Below, piece by piece: positions 63,789 to 64,000 of a stretch of DNA of 64,000 nucleotides. Numbering within the stretch: the first letter of the stretch is position 1; each line of letters begins with the position of its first letter. Below the pieces are notes generated by a model. It was not told the origin of the DNA and did not search any database. It saw only the letters and a list, made by a program, of their open reading frames with translations. Position numbers and translations under genes: made by a program. The stretch is taken from assembly GCA_963692995.1 (NCBI GenBank), contig OY843611.1:2294001-2358000 (forward strand), read 5' to 3'. The DNA comes from Bin87 sp963692995 (GTDB lineage: Bacteria; Chloroflexota; Dehalococcoidia; Lucifugimonadales; UBA3495).

Positions 63789-64000
63789 TTAGCCTTCGGG
63801 AAAGTAGTAAATCGCTGGCAGGCCACGATACCGCTCGTCAAAATCCATCCCATACCCGACGACGAAGTGATTCGGGATGGTGAAGCCCACGTAATCATAC
63901 TGCACGTCCACCTGACGCCGCTCCGGCTTGTCCAGCAAGGTGCAGTAACGCAGGGATGCCGGCGCGAAACTATTGATGTATTCCGCAACGGCGGCGCCGG
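63789..64000 (-). CDS. hpt: Hypoxanthine phosphoribosyltransferase, C-terminal part
   Basis: The last 70 codons of a purine-salvage enzyme; the 5' part lies beyond the window edge. The translation contains VDVQYDYVGFTIPNHFVVGY and GMDFDERYRGLPAIYYF, the conserved C-terminal purine-binding block of HPRT (VGF.IPD.FVVGYGLDY...YRNLP). It converts hypoxanthine or guanine and PRPP to IMP or GMP. The stop is TAA at 63791-63789. Confidence 0.93.
   Translation of the reverse strand, partial: GAAVAEYINSFAPASLRYCTLLDKPERRQVDVQYDYVGFTIPNHFVVGYGMDFDERYRGLPAIYYFPEG

Overview
The window is GC-rich bacterial chromosome with many GTG and TTG starts. It most likely comes from a Chloroflexota bacterium of the SAR202/Dehalococcoidia kind. 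That is inferred from gene content: several flavin- and haem-dependent oxygenases (four P450s, two luciferase-like monooxygenases, one HpaB-type hydroxylase), a Thr/Pro-rich lipoprotein with L-x-A-T-I repeats, and unusually large RNA polymerase beta and beta' subunits. No 16S rRNA is present, so the placement is tentative. No phage, complete insertion sequence, CRISPR array or defence island is visible.

Layout. 1-5.1 kb: four tandem cytochrome P450 genes (the first cut by the window edge) and a small 3Fe-4S-type ferredoxin. 5.1-9.2 kb: a luciferase-like monooxygenase, a Uma2-family protein, and aroE-aroC of the shikimate pathway with a possible small gene behind them. 9.3-17 kb: lipoprotein, valS, ribosomal protein S1, and polX translationally coupled to an unknown gene. 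17-25 kb: a gene-poor stretch with a secreted protein, then bioY, an MBL-fold protein, a CocE-type hydrolase, tRNA-Trp, a SnoaL-like protein, an HpaB-like hydroxylase and tRNA-Gly. 25.0-25.6 kb: an eleven-copy 32-bp perfect tandem repeat followed by two more tandem duplications. 26-29 kb: GMC oxidoreductase and fumC. 29-39 kb: rpoB-rpoC. 39-46 kb: pyrD, a divergent iron-type alcohol dehydrogenase, a HEPN-like protein with mtaB, an MBL hydrolase and a voltage-gated-type potassium channel. 45.5-52.4 kb (minus strand): gltX, then glnS with an orphan adenine methyltransferase, then an alpha/beta hydrolase-lspA-rluD operon. 52.5-64 kb: threonine aldolase, a decayed NYN gene, an isochorismatase-like protein, an arrestin-like protein, rarA, a second luciferase-like monooxygenase, an acyl-CoA carboxylase beta subunit, folP-folK, a MITE-like element, gamma-glutamyltransferase and the 3' end of hpt.

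How the genes relate. Most of the window is housekeeping: translation (valS, gltX, glnS, rpsA, two tRNAs, mtaB, rluD), transcription (rpoBC), replication and repair (polX, rarA), aromatic amino acid, folate, pyrimidine and purine metabolism, and lipoprotein processing (lspA). Between these lie catabolic enzymes (P450s, HpaB-like, GMC, CocE, luciferase-like, acyl-CoA carboxylase, GGT), which suggests an organoheterotroph that oxidises varied organic compounds. No conventional transcription-factor gene was recognised.

The most unusual signals are the large insertions in both RNA polymerase subunits, the tandem-repeat block beside tRNA-Gly, short palindromic repeats whose arms supply gene stop codons, a 240-bp TA-flanked element at the folK stop, and several enzymes that have lost canonical catalytic or metal-binding residues.
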